This document shows positions 63,933-64,000 of a stretch of DNA of 64,000 nucleotides, piece by piece; position 1 is the first letter of the stretch; each line of letters starts with the position of its first letter. This DNA comes from Paenibacillus timonensis (GTDB taxonomy: Bacteria; Bacillota; Bacilli; Paenibacillales; Paenibacillaceae), in contig NZ_WNZY01000010.1 in the NCBI RefSeq assembly GCF_009725205.1, positions 62,001 to 126,000 of the forward strand, written 5' to 3'. The notes beneath the pieces were generated by a model, which saw nothing but the letters and a program-made list of their open reading frames with translations, did no database searches and was not told the DNA's origin. A program made the translations under genes and the position numbers.

Positions 63933-64000
63933 ATGGCGGCACATGGGAAGGTAAGTCCTCAATTCAGAAGACTGTGTAACCAATTCGGCAAAATCTTGGG
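63933..64000 (+). CDS. Start of an unidentified gene, cut by the window end
   Basis: ATG 63933, six bases after AGGAGG (63921-63926), opens a frame of at least 22 codons starting MAAHGKVSPQFRRLC. Too short to identify. Confidence 0.5.
   Translation, partial: MAAHGKVSPQFRRLCNQFGKIL

Overview
The window looks like a Paenibacillus-type chromosome (Bacillota, Paenibacillaceae). The evidence is a complete cggR-gapA-pgk-tpiA-gpmI-eno glycolytic operon, a secG / rnr / smpB / ssrA set, a large SLH-anchored surface protein, glycoside hydrolases of families GH30, GH13, GH43, GH2 and GH120, frequent GTG and TTG starts with strong Shine-Dalgarno sites, and several families of short intergenic palindromes. 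No database search was possible. Names rest on recognisable motifs, length and context.

Layout. 1-420: 3' end of a GH30 enzyme. 463-8208: the glycolytic operon, with a well-formed CggR operator, a hairpin between gapA and pgk, and a repeat element between pgk and tpiA. 8382-17791: two chemoreceptors, a decayed LacI-family regulator with orphan operators beside an oligo-1,6-glucosidase, secG, a GNAT-like gene, and rnr with a long Gly/Arg/Lys-rich tail. 17831-27060: repeats, then a GntR/LacI-fusion regulator, a sugar ABC importer, a secreted GH43 and a cytosolic GH2, probably for xylo- or arabino-oligosaccharides. 27070-32442: an ECF transporter operon with a PHP phosphoesterase, divergent from an RpiR regulator. 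32470-33614: smpB and the tmRNA gene ssrA.

33574-50337 is an accessory island built on ssrA. It consists of three successive cassettes. Each ends in a copy of the 3' part of ssrA, and a hairpin terminator follows each junction. The copies become shorter and more diverged with distance from the real ssrA (by hand about 95% identity over 310 nt, about 90% over 82 nt, then a roughly 41-nt remnant with an internal deletion). This suggests stepwise accretion with the youngest insertion next to ssrA. Cassette 1 carries an AAA ATPase and a RloB-like TOPRIM protein. Cassette 2 carries a small divergent regulatory pair, an Mrr-type nuclease, a membrane protein, a nuclease-STAND NTPase fusion and an McrB/McrC-like pair. 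Cassette 3 carries a DUF3800 protein followed by two identical 45-bp units, each looking like a very small RNA gene. No integrase is visible in the window.

50379-64000: a GH120 beta-xylosidase, a short-chain dehydrogenase with a divergent TetR regulator, a LytS-like kinase with a NarL-type response regulator, a 1587-residue LRR/InlB-repeat/Ig/SLH surface protein with an SRPBCC partner, a PAP2 phosphatase, a TetR-CPBP protease operon, and the start of a further gene.

The parts most worth following are the ssrA-anchored integrase-less defence array and the DUF3800-small RNA unit at its distal end.
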